From the NCBI RefSeq assembly GCF_002878395.1, contig NC_061122.1, positions 81,105,093 to 81,169,092 on the forward strand: 64,000 nucleotides of DNA, in the 5' to 3' direction. Origin of the DNA: Capsicum annuum. Taxonomy: Eukaryota > Streptophyta > Magnoliopsida > Solanales > Solanaceae. The notes beneath the pieces are model-generated. The model did no database searches and had not been told where the DNA came from. It saw only the letters and a list, made by a program, of their open reading frames with translations. Made by a program: the position numbers and the translations under genes. Positions 11,626-24,275 of this stretch are shown here, piece by piece; the first letter of the stretch is position 1; each line of letters begins with the position of its first letter.

Positions 11626-14600
11626 GTCTACACCCCAAATATAACACAATGCTTAGAGCCACAAGTGACACTAAACTAACCCAGGACATGGAATAATATT
11701 GAATGTATATATTACTGACAAGAAACTAAACAGAATCTGAAATAAATACTTAAATCAAGAAATTTGACTAGAATACAAATATTCAAACTGAAAGCTAAAA
11801 TAGCCGATGCTAAGTCTGCAAGCATCTACTAACTAAAGAGTTACTAGGACAAGTCCCCAGCTAACTATAAGTGTCTGAATCAAATGCTAAAATAATATAA
11901 TGACTTTTGTACTCGGATGATGAGGGCTCACTACTGACAATTATTGAGATAGCACTGGAGCATGCTAACCATGGGGCTAATGTTGAACGTCTAAACCTAT
12001 ATCATAAAAAGATACAACACAAAGAGAAAGTATGTGATCAATACATTGAATGTACTAAACATGTGAGATATCCAATGGTAATATTACCCGAACATAGGGA
12101 AAATATTGATGTACGATACTGAGATACAAAACTAAACTGAAGTACAATGACCCTGTATAAGATGCATATTATATATGTGTCTGTGTATATCTATAAATAT
12201 ATATGAAATGATAATCTAAAAAGTCATAATTTAAATTTATTGAACTGAGGGTTATGTAAAATCATTGAGTCTGAAATTGTGGGAGGTTCTTATAACCAAC
12301 ATTGACCATGTGAGTAACATGGAAACCAATATATAACCCAAGTCGGGAGAGTTTTCTATACCTTTACAAGAGTAAGAACCATGACTGACATGAATATACT
12401 TTTAATCCTATTCTAGAAAAGAGAGACACTCTCAACTGGTGAGGACCCCTTATCTTATAGTGGCACATTATTAGGACTTTGATTAGTGGAGCTTATATTC
12501 TCTTGGTCCTAAGTACTACTCCCATAAACATACACATGCGCTCATAGTTATACTAAACACATGAACTAGTTGAATTTACTGTTACTAAATATGGCAAGAA
12601 TCATGGAACTAGTTATGCGTATTTTACTACAATAAGAAAAACATTGAAAATATGGTGTGCTGAATATTTATGTTTTAAAAAGAAGTTTGGGGATCACTTT
12701 GAGGCTCTACCTTGGGTGAGACATAGCCTAAAATACCCTGAGTAATTATGGAAATATGATAGTATGGAAAGGATAATTCCCCAAAATTTGAGGCGTTCGC
12801 CTAAGCATTAGGGTATTCGCCTCTGTGTGAGGTGCAAATTAGACATAAGCCTAGAAAGTTTACATAGTAAAATAATTTTTTCCTACTAAATCTATAATTT
12901 AAACTTAATACTAAAATATATGTTTGGTAAATACTTAAATATTCAAATCAAAAGTAAAGAAAAATTTATAAGCCGCACTTTCAAATGTATTTATCTATGG
13001 GTGTCGACTATGATGCTATTCAGGAAGGTACTGGGTGTACTTTCTTCTTCCTACTTTCTTTTTTTACTTTTTGTTCTTTTCAAGTCACATAGTGACAAGC
13101 TTTTAAGTTATCTACTTTTGTACTCTCTTTTAAAATATAATAAATCATATATGGTACGTAATTATATTCATCACGTAAGGGGTAGGTGAGGGTTGATTAA
13201 TTATTTACTATTTTTTATACAAATTTGTATTTTTGAGGACATATAATAGCTTATTTTATGAAAGTTGACTTTATCTATCAATTGTTATGTTGGTTTGGTT
13301 AGTTTTTTTTGCTGAAGTAGTTTTAGATACATATTTCACTTTTTTTTTTTTTATAATTTTGATGTAGCTTTATTTTTTTAAGTGATTTATCTCTTCTAAA
13401 AATATTTATTTCTAATTATATTAACTTATAAAACATTAAAAATAAAAGGATCTATTGGGTTTATGCTCCAACGCCTCGTGGCTTATGCCTCGCCTCATAC
13501 CAGGTAAAATACCTCACCTTATGCTCTACCTTTAAAAGTACTGCTGAATACTTATCTGAAAATATGCCTCAATTAGATAGTTTATTCTAATTTCACAAGA
13601 ATCTAGGACTTTGTGTTTATAATTTCCAAGCCTTTATGAAAACCATATTAAAGTCATGCATAAAATTTCTACTCATAGTCACAAGGTATTTTGAATCATG
13701 GATACAAAAAGAATCATTAATTAGGATATTGGAACCTTGCTCAAATTCATGGAGTTTATAGAAACGGAATTGTAAAACCAATCTAGGGAATGTGGGTAGA
13801 AGGAGACCCTCATTGAATACCCACATACCCAAAGTTTAGAGAATTCTTAGTAAGAATTTAGACCTTGAAGGCTTTAGGGAAAAACCCTAGTGTTTCTTCT
13901 CATCTAAAGAGATGAATCACTTTTTGATATTTTTCTAAATGTCTTCGGCTAATGAGAGAAAAGAAATGCTTATATCCCTTTAATCCCCTTCTAAGAAGCT
14001 TTAAAATGATGATACCACTGAGAAACCTTTTTTAAAAATTGTTGATCACATCAGATAAGCCATTTAATAACTATCCTATGAACTAACGAGTCATTGGTTG
14101 GAATTATGGTCATTGGGGCTTTTGGTCAGGTTTCTGGTTTTGTCCCAATGACCACATAGAATCTTTTGTTGGATGTCACCAGAACTTGTTCTAAGTGTGT
14201 TGTTTGTTATAGGGCTAAGTATGCCTTACCATGACTAGATCCCACTACTCGTGGGATCAACAATAGGTCGTGGTATCCACTTATCAACACTAAGGTAAAA
14301 TTGTCAAGTTTTGAGACTTTGATATGGGTTATCACAATGAGTCATGGAACAACTCATCCTATCACACCATGTTTCATGGACTTTAGTCATTGTCATGGTA
14401 AAAAATGTCAACCTTAAAACTTTGTCTTGTCACTCAAAACAGATCACCCAACGATCCATTGGTACTAACCACAACTCTTGTTTGGTTCATTTTGTAAGGA
14501 AAATTTGAATTACCTATTAGCTTTAGATAAATGACCTCTATATTACTCCATGAATCTATGACTCCCAATATTATGATATAAAAACTCATGATCTATGCAC

Positions 14601-14887
14601 TTTTATTTCTTAGTATGCTCAGGCATATGAACTCCTGCTACATCCTTAATGGATAGTGAAATTATGACATGTAAGGTTCTCATATCAGATTTCTTGTATA
14701 ACTCTTTCATACAATCTCTTGTTCTAAGCCCTACATAGGTCTACCTATGAAAGTGATTGATGGTTACATCATGTTTATGCCTAGAACAACTCCCTAATCA
14801 CACTTTATGTCTTAATACACAACATATTATGCCTATTATAATTTACTCTCCATGCTCCATTTATAAGTGTCAAGGTCATGATAAGTA
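11626..14887 (-). repeat. Degenerate minus-strand gypsy LTR (G4), interrupted
   Basis: The low end (TCTGAGTCTACACCCCAA near 11627) corresponds to the U5 ends of other minus LTRs here (14888, 34764, 36245). The block 'ggtcctaagtactactcccataaacat' near 12510 matches 'ggtgctaaatactactcccattc' of the LTR at 36565-38912. The order continues after a foldback-like insertion (about 12783-13550). The U3 side runs to about 14430 with hairpin-like 'tcgtgggatcaacaataggtcgtgg' near 14250. 14430-14887 has no clear assignment. No intact ends or TSD. Confidence 0.4.
12783..13550. repeat. Foldback or MITE-like repeat with GAGGCG/CGCCTC ends
   Basis: The left end holds TTTGAGGCGTTCGCCTAAGC and 'ataagcct'. The right end holds AACGCCTCGTGGCTTATGCC and CGCCTCATACC in the opposite orientation. 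Between them is very AT-rich DNA with a poly-T run near 13340. The inverted, imperfect GC-rich ends and AT-rich centre suggest a non-autonomous DNA element, but I could not fix exact termini or a TSD. The frame at 12920-13189 is not supported. Confidence 0.3.
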
Positions 14888-15887
14888 TGTCATGACCCGA
14901 GTCTACACCTTAGCCATGAGTCATGTCTAGCTACTTACTAATGGTCCGGTAGGACCTTTAGCATAACATACATATAGAGTAATATGATAAATAAACTAAT
15001 GTAGGTACTTAGACAATCATAGTAGGTTGTAATGAAATGGATAATCCATTATTAAGACATAACCAAAATAAATGAAAGAACGTTAACTTTTAAATACTGT
15101 TTCTCTACTGAAACCTCTACTTTTAACATAATAGCTAATTGGAATAAGGCCTAGTAACCTTTATCTAATCAAAGATCTAAACCAAAAATAAAAGAATTAT
15201 AAACACTCTCAAAGACTTCGAATAATAGAGGTATATCAATCAATTGGAAGTCAAGTGATACCAAATGCCTAGCAATAGATTTTAAGCTCGAGTACCTGGA
15301 TCTACATTACGTGAAAAATTTAGTGCAAGATGCCTTCAATACATTAAGATGTGTTGGTATGCAGGTATACATATATATATATATATAAACATATATAACG
15401 TAAACTAAAGAATTAATCATAAAGAGAATAGCTTAAAAAATTTTAAAACCTGATAAGTCAAATCATGCACAAAAGTATTTTAAAGCATATTCATTATATT
15501 TTCATAAATTTATACAATTTGGGGTGTTCATCATAACCGAAAAACACCATGTGAGCTCACGATGTCCAACGTCATATACCCACACAAGAAATGTGATTCT
15601 AGCTGGCCAAGGTATAGAATCATATCATAAGAATCTTGAAACCTTGCCTCAAAGGAAAAAACCTCAGATAACAATGTAGTTATGGAACTTGGTCTATCTG
15701 AACCCTTATTCTCCCTGTGCTAAATATTCCTTCCAAAATATACTAGTGCTCATAAATTATAGTGGACATATCTAGATACCATAATATTCATAAATCTTAC
15801 TATTGTGAGCCTAAGCACCATATCATGCCATAAATCATATGCTAAAAATCGTACAACTAAAACCATGTATCTTGAATATAGATTTCA
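14888..15887 (-). repeat. Truncated minus-strand LTR, probably the 3' LTR of G2
   Basis: It begins TGTCATGACCCGAGTCTACACC and is homologous along about 1 kb to the G2 5' LTR at 34764-36167. Shared blocks include 'ggccaaggta', 'caatgtagttatggaacttgg' and 'taatccttccaaaacatac' against 'tattccttccaaaatatac'. It stops abruptly at about 15887 where G1 LTR sequence starts, so its U3 end is missing. Confidence 0.6.
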
Positions 15888-16407
15888 TGATTATCTACAG
15901 CTTTACATACTCAGTACATATTTCGTACTGACGTCCCCCATGGGGGACCTACATTTCATGCTGCAGGCATAGGTACCTTAGCTCATACACCGCACAAGTA
16001 GGAGCCAAGATATCCAGCTGCTTTTGGTGAGCTCCAATTTGCTTCGGGGCTTTCCGTGTCATATCCAGTCACTTTGGGTATTGTATAGAAGTTAGTTATA
16101 TGGCAGGGTGTATCCCAACCTTAGTTAAACTCTATGTATTATCTAGAGGCTTTGTAGACCTAATGTACAGTTAAGGTGGTGTTTTATTAATATACGTGAT
16201 GGCTCCAATGGCCAAGTATTGTATATACATATATATGTGTGCTCGAGCTTATACAGGTGATTATTTCCTTTTATATGCGACATGATGGTATCCGAATTTT
16301 GGGTTGTCATAGAGGTATGCATGGGAAGTATAAGGTTATGAGCTAGTTTTCCCGGGCCTCCTCGATTACGGATGCCAGTCCGTCCCAATAGGATTTGAGG
16401 CGTGACA
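15888..16407 (+). repeat. G1 5' LTR, only the 3' 520 bp remain
   Basis: From 'tgattatctacagct' to GGCGTGACA it matches 23756-24275 almost base for base. The first roughly 2.2 kb of the LTR are absent and replaced by the G2 LTR, which implies a deletion across the G2/G1 junction. Confidence 0.8.
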
Positions 16408-16624
16408 AAAGTGGTATCAAAGAAGTTCGTCCTAGTGAGTCTACAAAGCCGTGTCTACATAGATTTTTGTTTATCGGTGTGTCATGCACCGCATCTATAA
16501 ACAGGAGGCTATGGACATTTAGGAATTGTTTCTTTTCTTCATGTCTTAGATCGTGCGATAGAGCCTATATTATATATGAAGTCATAGTTGACCACTGAAT
16601 CCGAATGTTTCTCTTATTATAGTA

Positions 16625-17855
16625 ATGATGTCGGTTACCAGAAGTAAGAATACCGGTAAGCAAGTAGATGTGGCTGCCGGAGAGAGGACTAGTAAGTCAC
16701 CCACTATACCAGCTAATCAAAGTGAGGCTCTAGCTGAGCATGCATCAAAAACTTCCTCCACTCTGAAAGAAATAAGGGGGAGGAGAACCATATCCCCAGA
16801 GCCACCTATTAATTTTGTTGATCAAGATCTTAGAAATGCAGTACAACTTTTGAATCGTATAGTTTCTGGGCAAGCTCAAGGGCAAGCCATTCCTACCACG
16901 GGTCCTAGTAGTACAGATAGGGTGGCTAGCCTTTGAACACAGGATTTTCTTAAGATGGATCCTCTCACTTTTACTAGATCAGATCTTAACGAGGACCCAT
17001 AGGACTTTATTGATCAAATTCAAAGGGCCTTAGATATTATGCATGTAACGGGTAGAGAGACATTAGAGTTAGCGGCGTATAGATTTAAAGAGAAGGCTAT
17101 ATATTGGTACGAGGACTAAAAATGATATAGGGGTATTGATGTACCCCTAGCTACTTGGAAAGAGTTCAAAGAGGTATTTTTTGATCACTATCTTCCATTC
17201 AAGATTCGTCAGGCCTGTGCAGATCAGTTTTTAAATCTTCGTCAGGGAAATATGAGCGTGAGGGAGTACAGTCTCCAATTTAATTCCTTGTCGAGATATG
17301 CTCCTAATGTTGTTGCTACTATGGATGACAGAGTTCATCAATATGTGGATAGGCTAGATCCATATCTGGTTAGAGATTGTACTATTGCTGCTTTGAACAA
17401 AGATATAGACATAGCGAGGATCCAAGCTTTTGCACAGAAAATGGAAGATCAAAGGCAGAGGAGAAGAACACAGGAATTACAAAGAGGATATTCCAAGAGG
17501 GCCAGATCTACAGGGCAGTTCATGGCATCCCAAAGAGGGTTCAGACCACAGTTTTCTACTAAACCACCTAGGCCATTATCCTCTTTTTCTGCAGCTAGTG
17601 CCCCACCACAGTTCCAAGGGTCCAGAGGAAATCAATTTGTGCACAGAAGTGAAAGTCAAAGTTTGCGGACAGTGGGGTACCAAGGGCAAGGGAATATGAG
17701 CCAATCGAGACCTCCTCGAGAGCCATGCAATAAATGTGGAAGGTATCATTTGGGCGCATGTAATCTGGGGAACAATGTTTGCTTTTAGTGCGGTATGTTT
17801 GGGCATATGATGAGAGAATGCCCACGAAGGGGCATAGGGGGTATGGCATGACCTA
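16625..17855 (+). pseudogene. gag: G1 gag
   Basis: One frame from ATG 16625 carries an N-terminal Ser/Thr-rich region and then the Retrotrans_gag type core (FIDQIQRALDIMHVTGRE, WKEFKEVFFDHYLPFKIRQ, NMSVREYSLQFNSLSRYAP). A basic Gln/Arg-rich linker follows, then the nucleocapsid zinc-knuckle region (CNKCGRYHLGAC and CGMFGHMMREC). It would form the capsid and bind RNA. In-frame stops occur at 16936, near 17001, near 17117-17123, at 17788 inside the second knuckle, and near 17850. A one-base deletion near 17957 separates it from protease. Not expressible as one protein. Confidence 0.85.
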
Positions 17856-17989
17856 CGGGGTCATTTGTTGCATCATCATCATTGATGCCTTATTCAGGAA
17901 GAGGTGTACAACCAATGGGTCGTGTTAGAGGTGATAGAGGAGCCACAAGTTCAGCGGGGCTCAAAATCGTACGTATGCTCTAGCGGATT

Positions 17990-19465
17990 GATAGAATTTA
18001 GAGGCCTCCCTAGATGTGGTTACGGGTACGTTGTCTATCTTTTCATTCAATATATATGCCTTAATTGATCCCGGTTCTACATTATCTTATGTTACTCCAT
18101 TAGTTTCTGGAAAGTTTGAAAGAATACCCGAACTGTTAGTTAAGCCATTTGAAGTGTCCACACCGGTTGAGGAATCTATTATAGCTAAAGGGTTTACCAA
18201 AACTGCATAGTAACTATTTGTGGTCGTGATCCGATGGCTGATCTTGTGAAGTTAGAAATTGTAGATTTTGATGTTATAATGGGTATGGACTGGTTAGCGT
18301 CTTGTTATGCCATAATTGATTGCTGCACGAAAAAGGTATATTTTCATTTTCCAAATAAATCAGTCCTTGAATTGAAAGGTGAAATTGGCGTGCCAAGAGG
18401 TAGATTTATTTCTTATTTTAAGGCAAGAAGAATGATTTACAAGGGATACATATATCATTTAGTTAGAGTAAGGGATACAGAAGCGGAGCCACCAACTCTT
18501 CACGCCGTTCCGGTGGTAAATGAATTTTCTGATGTATTTTCTGAAGATCTTCCAGGTTTGTCTCCTGAATGAGAAGTAGAGTTTGGTATTGATGTAATAC
18601 TAGGCACCTAACCAATCTCCATTCCTTCGTATAGAATGGACCCAGCAGAATCACGATAATTGAAAGAGCAATTGAAAGATTTGCTAGAGAAGGGATTCAT
18701 AAGGCCTAGTATGTCCCACTGGGGAGCACCAGTATTATTTGTGTGCAAAAAGGATGGCTCGCTGAGGATGTGTATTGATTATCGGCAATTGAATAAGGTG
18801 ACTATTAAGAATAAATATCCTCTCCCAAGAATTGATGATTTATTTGATCAGTTACAACGCGCCAAGTGCTTTTCTAAGATTGATTTGAGGTCAGGTTACC
18901 ACCAAGTGAGGGTCAAAGAGAAGGATAAACCCAAGACAGCTTTCCGAACATGATATGGTCATTATGAGTTTCTAGTTATGTCATTTGGGCTAACAAATGC
19001 CCGCAGCTTTTATGGATTTGATGAATAGGGTATTTAAGCCATTCCTGGATATATTTGTGATAGTTTTTATAGATGATATTCTAGTTTATTCTAGATCAGA
19101 AGAGGACCATGCCAATCACTTACGACAGGTATTGCAGACTCTTCATGATTGTAAGCTTTATGCAAAGTTCTCTAAATGTGAGTTTTGGTTAAAGTCGGTG
19201 GCATTTTTGGGTCATATTGTATCTAGTGAAGGGAAAAAGGTTGATGCTCAAAAGATAGAAGCTGTGAAGAACTGGCCAAGGCCCACAATGCCTATGGAGA
19301 TTCATAGTTTTCTAGGGTTTGCCGGTTATTATAGAAGATTTGTTAAAGGCTTTTCTTTCATTTCAGCACCCTTAACCAAGCTAACCCACAAAGCATCCAA
19401 ATTCCAATGGAATGATGCCTGTGAGAAGAGTTTTCAAGATTTAAAGAACAAGTTGATTTCTACAC
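17990..19465 (+). pseudogene. pol: G1 protease and reverse transcriptase
   Basis: The protease active site appears as YALIDPGSTLSYVTP; the DPGS variant is common in plant chromoviruses. A frameshift near 18200 precedes the conserved VIMGMDWLASCYAIIDC block. The RT region begins about 18660 ([20 protein letters not shown]) with [20 protein letters not shown] and [17 protein letters not shown]. After a one-base insertion near 18994 comes the catalytic [12 protein letters not shown]. Stops interrupt at 18572, 18611, 18657 and 18953. It would process the polyprotein and copy RNA into cDNA in the virus-like particle. Inactive. Confidence 0.85.
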
Positions 19466-19990
19466 CGTGTTGGTACTTCCAGAAGGCACCGAAGGGTATA
19501 CAGTGTATTGTAATGCTTCCAGAATTGGTTTAGGATGTGTATTGATGCAGCATGGTAAGGTAATAGCATATGCTTCTAGACAATTACGGCCACATGAGAA
19601 AAATTATCCTACACACAATCTTGAGCTGGCAGCAGTTATTTTTGCTTTAAAGATATGGCGCCACTACTTATATGGGGTTCATGTTGATATATATACTGAC
19701 CATAAGAGCTTGCAATATATTTTTAATCAGAAGGATCTAAATTTAAGGCAGCGGAGATGGGTTGAACTGTTAAAGGACTACGTTGTTGATATATTGTACC
19801 ATCCAGGGAAAGCAAATGTGGTAGCTGATGTGTTAAGTCGTAAGGCTATGATGGAGCCTATAGAAAGGCAAGGGATGATTATAGATCTTCACCAGCTAGC
19901 TAGTTTGGGAGTTCGCCTTCTTAAAACTCTAGATAAAGAGCTTATCGTACATAATGCTGTGGAATCTTCATTAGTACTGAAGTGAAAGTG
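19466..19990 (+). pseudogene. G1 RNase H
   Basis: After a frameshift near 19462 the frame carries [18 protein letters not shown] (the usual catalytic Asp of D-A-S is Asn here), [21 protein letters not shown] and [14 protein letters not shown]. This is the standard gypsy RNase H that removes the RNA template. The frame ends at TGA 19985 where another small indel separates it from integrase. Confidence 0.8.
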
Positions 19991-20089
19991 AAGCAATATG
20001 CAGATCCTATTTTATTACAGCTTAAGAAGAATGTTCAGAGTGGTGTGACCAAGGCATTTGAGCTTACGCGAGAAGGAGTACTTTAGTGC

Positions 20090-21430
20090 CAAAACCGATT
20101 GTGTGTGCCGGATATAGATGGGCTAAGAAAGAAGATTATGACAGAGGCACATTGTTCAAGGTATTCCATTCATCCAGGATCAACAAAAATGTATCAAGAT
20201 TTGAAAGATATGTATTGGTGTAATGACATGAAGAGGAGCATTGCAGAATTTGTAGCTGAATGTTCAAATTGTCAAAGAGTTAAAGTTGAGCACCAAAAAC
20301 CCGAAGGTTATATGCAATGCATTGATCTTTCAAGCTGGAAGTGGGACATGATCAACATTTATTTCGTTATTGGTTTGCCTTGTACATGCTGAAAGTTTGA
20401 TTCTATATGGGTGATTGTTGATAGGCTTACCAAATCTGCACATTTCCTACCAGTTAGGACCACTTACACAGTTGAAGAGTATGTGAAGCTGTACATTAAA
20501 GAGATAGTCCGATTACACGGAGTGCCAATCTCTATTATATTAGATCAGGGAACCCAATTTACCGCAAACTTTTGGAAGTCTTTTCAGAGGTGTTTGGGAA
20601 CATCTATGAAGTTGAGTACAGCTTTTCACCTTCAAATAGATGGACAAGCAGAACGTACCATCCAAATACTTGAAGATATGCTACGATCTTGTGTAATAGA
20701 TTTTAAGGGCAACTGGGGTGATCATTTACCTCTTATTGCGTTTACCTACAGTAATAGCTATCATTCAAGTATCAAAATGGCACCATATGAAGCTTTATAT
20801 GGAAGGAAGTATAGATCACCAATAGGATGGTTCGAAGTGGGTGAAACTCTTTTGTTCAGACCGGATCTTGTTTATCAAGCCATAGAGAAGGTTAAAGTAA
20901 TTCAGAAATGACTGAAAATAGCCCAAAGTCGACATAAGTCATATGCGGATAGTAGAAAGAGAGGGCTAGAGTTTTCTATAGGTGATTGGGTATTTTTGAA
21001 GGTATCACCAATAAAAGGGGTAATGAGATTTGACAAGAAAGAGAAGTTGAGTCCACGTTATATAGGTCTGTATAAGATCACTCGAAGGTTTGGACAAGTT
21101 TCATATGAATAGAGCTACCCCAAGAGCTCTTATCAGTACATCCGATATTTCATGTCTTAATGCTTTGAAAGTGCATCGGAGATCCATCACATATCACTTC
21201 TACTGAGGATGTGCAAGTTGCGGAAGATCTTACTTATGAGGAAGTGCCTATTGCTATTCTAGATCGCTAAGTTAAGAAGATGAGAAATAAAGAGATAGCA
21301 TCGCTGAAAGTACGTTAGAGAAATCGTCAAAAGAAAGAGATTACATGGGAAGCTAGGAAGCAATGAAATCTAAGTACCCTCATTTATTCAAAGATGAAGA
21401 GGAAGTTCAAGAAATGGAGTTAGAACATTA
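20090..21430 (+). pseudogene. G1 integrase and chromodomain-type tail
   Basis: The HHCC zinc domain is seen (EAHCSRYSIHPG..., ECSNCQRVK). The DDE core follows, with Asp in KWDMINIYF, Asp in LDQGTQF and Glu in DGQAERT, then MAPYEALYGRKYRSP. The tail contains GDWVFLKVSPIKGVMRF and KEKLSPRYIG, followed by remnants of the chromodomain in shifted frames to about 21430. Stops lie at 20392 and 20911, with further ones after. It would join cDNA to the genome, with the chromodomain guiding it to heterochromatin. Inactive. Confidence 0.8.
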
Positions 21431-21559
21431 ACAAGTAAGTTTTTTTTTATATATGCATAGTATTTAGTGATGATGTGAATGTTAATGATGGACTTGAACT
21501 TGTTTCGATTGAATAACTACGATAACATTCGAGGACGAATGTCCTAAAGGGGGGAAAGA

Positions 21560-24275
21560 TGTAACACCCCGTATTCAAGTGCGTGTATTGGTCTTATTTA
21601 TATGGAATTAATTTTTTTATTTTATTTATTCTGGAATTTGCCCGTCGATGGTTCCATTCGAAGGTTATTGAATAAGCTTTCCAACAATAAAAATATTTCC
21701 AAAAACGGATAGGTTTCGGATATAATCGAGCACGTTTGAAACTATAAAATGATGGATGGGATATTTGGGAATAGTAAATGTGTAGGAAAATTACCTGCAC
21801 ACAAACTACTGAGGCCAGCCGAATTTTTAGGTCAACTTCGAATAATTATACTCCCTTAATATAATGAACTGGGAGATATACGACCTATGAAAAGAAATAT
21901 ATTTGAGTCTTCTTTCCAATGCAATTGGTTTCATCCAAATCCAACATCTAAGTAAGGAGTTATACTCGTTTTACTTCAGCCTATCAAAACAGATTTTTAG
22001 GGTCAACTTCAAACAGCCATAACTCCTTGTACAAGACGAACTGGGTGGCCTACTTTATATGAAATGAAAACCCTTTGAATTATCCTTCCAACGATACCAA
22101 TTTCACCCAAATCTAATATCGGAGAAAAGAGTTATCATTGATCTACTTTAGCTTATCAAAATAGTCCACCAAAGGACAGATTTGACATTATTTAAATTTT
22201 AAAGGCATTTTGGTCATTTTCTATTATATTATGGACGGGAATATGTGTATATATACATGTATATGAGTTCAAAAACTCATTTTCATCATCAATCATTGAG
22301 AAAGAACAAACCCTAATCAAATTTGACCTTTAAATTACTTTTGATTCAATCGTAGAAATTCCAAAGTAATCCGATAACTGCGTCTGTCATCTCGAGAGCT
22401 TCGAATGACACCTATTATTTGTGCAAACAGGATTGCATAATCCAGAGGTGAATTCTAAGGTATGAATATTGTTTGCCTTTATTCTTTTCCATATGTATAT
22501 GTGTGATAGAGGATTATATGTATTGGTTGTTAGTGAAAGGTGATGAAAATAGGGTTATGGACTGTTTTGCATGGTTTGGCTGTATTGAATTATGGAAGGT
22601 GGATATGGTAATTGAGTTATGGAAGGTGGATATGGTGATATACTATTGAATTGATGATTATTTATGTCTATGGCTCAATTTGGTTTAATGGATTGGTTGG
22701 AAGGATAAATGAATCCAAACTTGATATTGGAGGATGTTGTATGAATATGCATGGCATGTGAATGTAATTGGAGTATAAGAGGGTTAAAGTGACACCCTTT
22801 ATTGTGTAATTAAGGCTTACTATTAACCACTAGTTTGGTGAATTCAAATAATTGAATTGTGACGTTTGGTCGCTAATACTAGATTGCTATATATGTTCAT
22901 TGTAGATAAGCAATCCGGAAATACGGGAAGTCCATTTGGGACTAGTATTGAAGGTTGACAGTCAGGTATGTAAAGCATACTCTATACCATATCTTTGGCA
23001 TGAAAGTGAACAATTGTTCTATTAAGAAAGTTTCCAAAGTTATTCGGTAACATGTGATCCATAATGGTTTTGTATGATGTCCTACGTTACCAATGAACTT
23101 GTTTCCACCCTACAAGATGTCAATACATTCCAATACTTACTTGTTTTTCAAATCTTACATGTTTATTGCACTAATGAATGTTAGAAGGTATCTGGTTACT
23201 CAAACAAGATCCATGTGCTATTAATGACTCCAAAACATTTCATTTATATACCAATAAGTTCCTACTTCATTGTTATGACATTGATGACTCCAAAACACTT
23301 CATTGATTTGCCAATGAGTTCTTACTTCATTGTTATTGCATTGATGGTCTATTTATATGTCTCTTATTGATGTATCATTGTTTCAAAGTATCAAAAATGC
23401 GGTGGCGACCGAAATAACAATCTCAAAGATTAATTGAACTGAGTGATGAAAGTTCTCTCTTATCGGGTGGTATCCCAGGGGCATAAGTCTATCATGGGTC
23501 GATCCCTATTTATGTGTTTATGGGTGGTATCCCAGGGGCATAAGCCTATCATGGGTCGATCCCAGTTGATATGTACTAGAGGCAGCCTAATGGTCACAGT
23601 ACAGTACAGTAATCATTACAAAGATGATAAGAACGAAGGTAAAGTGATTGAATAAATACAATGTACAAGTTGTCACAAGTTCTAGTAAGTGTGGTCCACT
23701 CATATTACGATTTATTCACTTGTTTTTTATTTCTATTGAGCTCCTATATCATATGTGATTATCTACAGCTGTATATACTCAGTACATATTTCGTACTGAC
23801 GTTCCCCACGGGGGACCTGCATTTCATGCTGCAGGCATAGGTACCTCAGCTCATACACTGCACAAGTAGGAGCCAGGATATCCAGCTGCTTTTGGTGAGC
23901 TCCAGTTTGCTTCGGGGCTTTCCGTGTCATATCCAGTCACTTTTGGTATTGTATAGAAGTTAGTTATATGGTGGGGTGTGTCCCGACCTTAGTTAAACTC
24001 TGTGTATTGTCTAGAGGCTTTGTAGAGCTAATGTACAGTCAAGGTGGTGTTTTGTTAATAGACGTGATGGCTCCAATGACCAAGAATTGTATATACATAT
24101 ATGTGTGTGCTCGAGCTTATACAGGTGATTATTTCCTTTTATATGTGATATGATGCTGTCCGAATTTTGGGTTGTCATAGAGGTATGCATGGGAAGTATA
24201 TGGTTATGAGCTAGTTCTCCTGGGCTTCCTCGGTTATGGGTGCCAGTCCTCCCCAATAGGATTTGAAGCATGACA
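21560..24275 (+). repeat. G1 3' LTR
   Basis: 2716 bp, TGTAACACCCCG at the start and GCATGACA at the end, directly after the polypurine tract. It contains internal short direct repeats: about 22588-22645 ('ttatggaaggtggatatgg' twice), 23220-23345 (65-bp unit) and 23465-23570 (57-bp unit with 'ggtggtatcccaggggcata' twice). No gene is in it; the small frames at 23443 and 23968 fall within these repeats. Confidence 0.9.

Larger units (their letters stand above)
15888..24275 (+). mobile_element. G1: Ty3/gypsy chromovirus (Tekay-like), degenerate
   Basis: In order: truncated 5' LTR (about 15888-16407), a primer-binding site complementary to initiator Met tRNA (TGGTATCAAAG, 16412-16422), gag, protease, RT, RNase H, integrase, a chromodomain-type tail, a polypurine tract (AAAGGGGGGAAAGA, 21546-21559) and a complete 2716-bp 3' LTR (21560-24275). 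Domain order RT-RNase H-integrase defines Ty3/gypsy. The DPGS protease site, long LTRs and integrase tail point to the Tekay/Del chromoviruses. All frames are broken, so it is inactive. It lies inside G2, whose RNase H region resumes at 24276. The left TSD was lost by deletion. Confidence 0.85.

Noticed and set aside
12920..13189. 89-codon hydrophobic ORF
   Set aside because: Falls in the AT-rich core of the foldback-like repeat; composition explains it.
16412..16422. Possible tRNA-Met gene
   Set aside because: Only the primer-binding complement is present; no cloverleaf. The same applies to the other Met-tRNA-like sites.
17377..17849. Several overlapping ORFs on both strands in G1 gag
   Set aside because: Shadows of the gag frame, which alone carries the capsid and zinc-knuckle motifs.
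23465..23570. Short repeats considered as a CRISPR or satellite array
   Set aside because: Only two imperfect 57-base units inside an LTR; no array.
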